Origin: a bacterium
Lineage (GTDB): Bacteria > Bacteroidota > Bacteroidia > Bacteroidales > Muribaculaceae
Direction of reading: 5' to 3'
Length of the DNA: 23,017 bases
Assembly: GCA_004561555.1 (NCBI GenBank)
Contig: SFVH01000042.1
Location: forward strand, 1 to 23,017
Positions 23,002 to 23,017 of the stretch are shown piece by piece. The notes beneath the pieces were generated by a model that worked only from the letters and a program-made list of their open reading frames with translations, did not search any database and had not been told where the DNA came from. Both the position numbers and the translations under genes were made by a program. How positions within the stretch are numbered: position 1 is the stretch's first letter; every line of letters starts with the position of its first letter.

Positions 23002-23017
23002 ACAACGGAGAGTTTGA
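23002..23017 (+). rRNA. rrs: 16S ribosomal RNA, first 16 bases only
   Basis: The window ends in AGAGTTTGA (23009-23017), the start of the universal 27F site at the 5' end of bacterial 16S rRNA, preceded by a typical Bacteroidales leader and two promoters. The mature 5' end is placed at about 23002 by comparison with E. coli, where seven bases precede this motif. The rest lies outside the window. Confidence 0.9.

Overview
The window is chromosomal DNA from a member of the Bacteroidales. The evidence is: promoters of the Bacteroidetes type (TTTG, about 20 bp, TAnnTTTG), almost no Shine-Dalgarno sites, a TonB-receptor/GH32/MFS/fructokinase sugar cluster laid out as in gut Bacteroidales, a BspA-like leucine-rich-repeat protein with a T9SS-like tail, and protein sequences that read as Bacteroidales throughout. 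A Muribaculaceae-like gut commensal is my best guess; the truncated 16S gene at the right edge would settle it. Most of the window is housekeeping DNA. I see no transposase, phage gene, CRISPR array or obvious defence system.

Layout. 1-5389 (+): 3' end of a fructan/fructose-use operon, with a TonB-dependent receptor (cut by the window edge), a GH32 fructosidase lipoprotein, an MFS sugar importer and a PfkB fructokinase, closed by a terminator at 5466-5500. The logic is: bind and import fructan or fructose at the outer membrane, cut it in the periplasm, import fructose, phosphorylate it. 5613-5781 (+): an orphan transcription unit with its own promoter and terminator and a well-paired fold, which I call as an unidentified small RNA. 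5793-5907 (-): tRNA-Asp(GUC) with its terminator, convergent with that RNA. 6000-9969 (+): an exported esterase, type I asparaginase and ATP-dependent PEP carboxykinase, with promoters visible for each. 10189-13433 (+): a secreted leucine-rich-repeat protein, then trmB and an Mrp-type ATPase, closely spaced. 13507-15719 (+): bcp peroxiredoxin, recA, and a proC gene that is broken by an internal deletion plus frameshift. 15789-18398 (-): mutS with a GTG start. 18460-22368 (-): a tight four-gene operon ygbA, GH3-family adenylating enzyme, alkaline phosphatase, class III-like sirtuin. 22369-23017: an AT-rich divergent control region with stacked inverted repeats, two related rRNA promoters, a perfect 37-bp tandem duplication covering the first promoter's -7 box, the rRNA leader and the first bases of 16S rRNA.

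The points most worth following up are the orphan structured RNA (5643-5781), the damaged proC, the architecture of the rRNA control region, and the ygbA/GH3/phosphatase/sirtuin operon, whose joint role is not known to me. All functional calls rest on motif recognition by eye; no database search was run.
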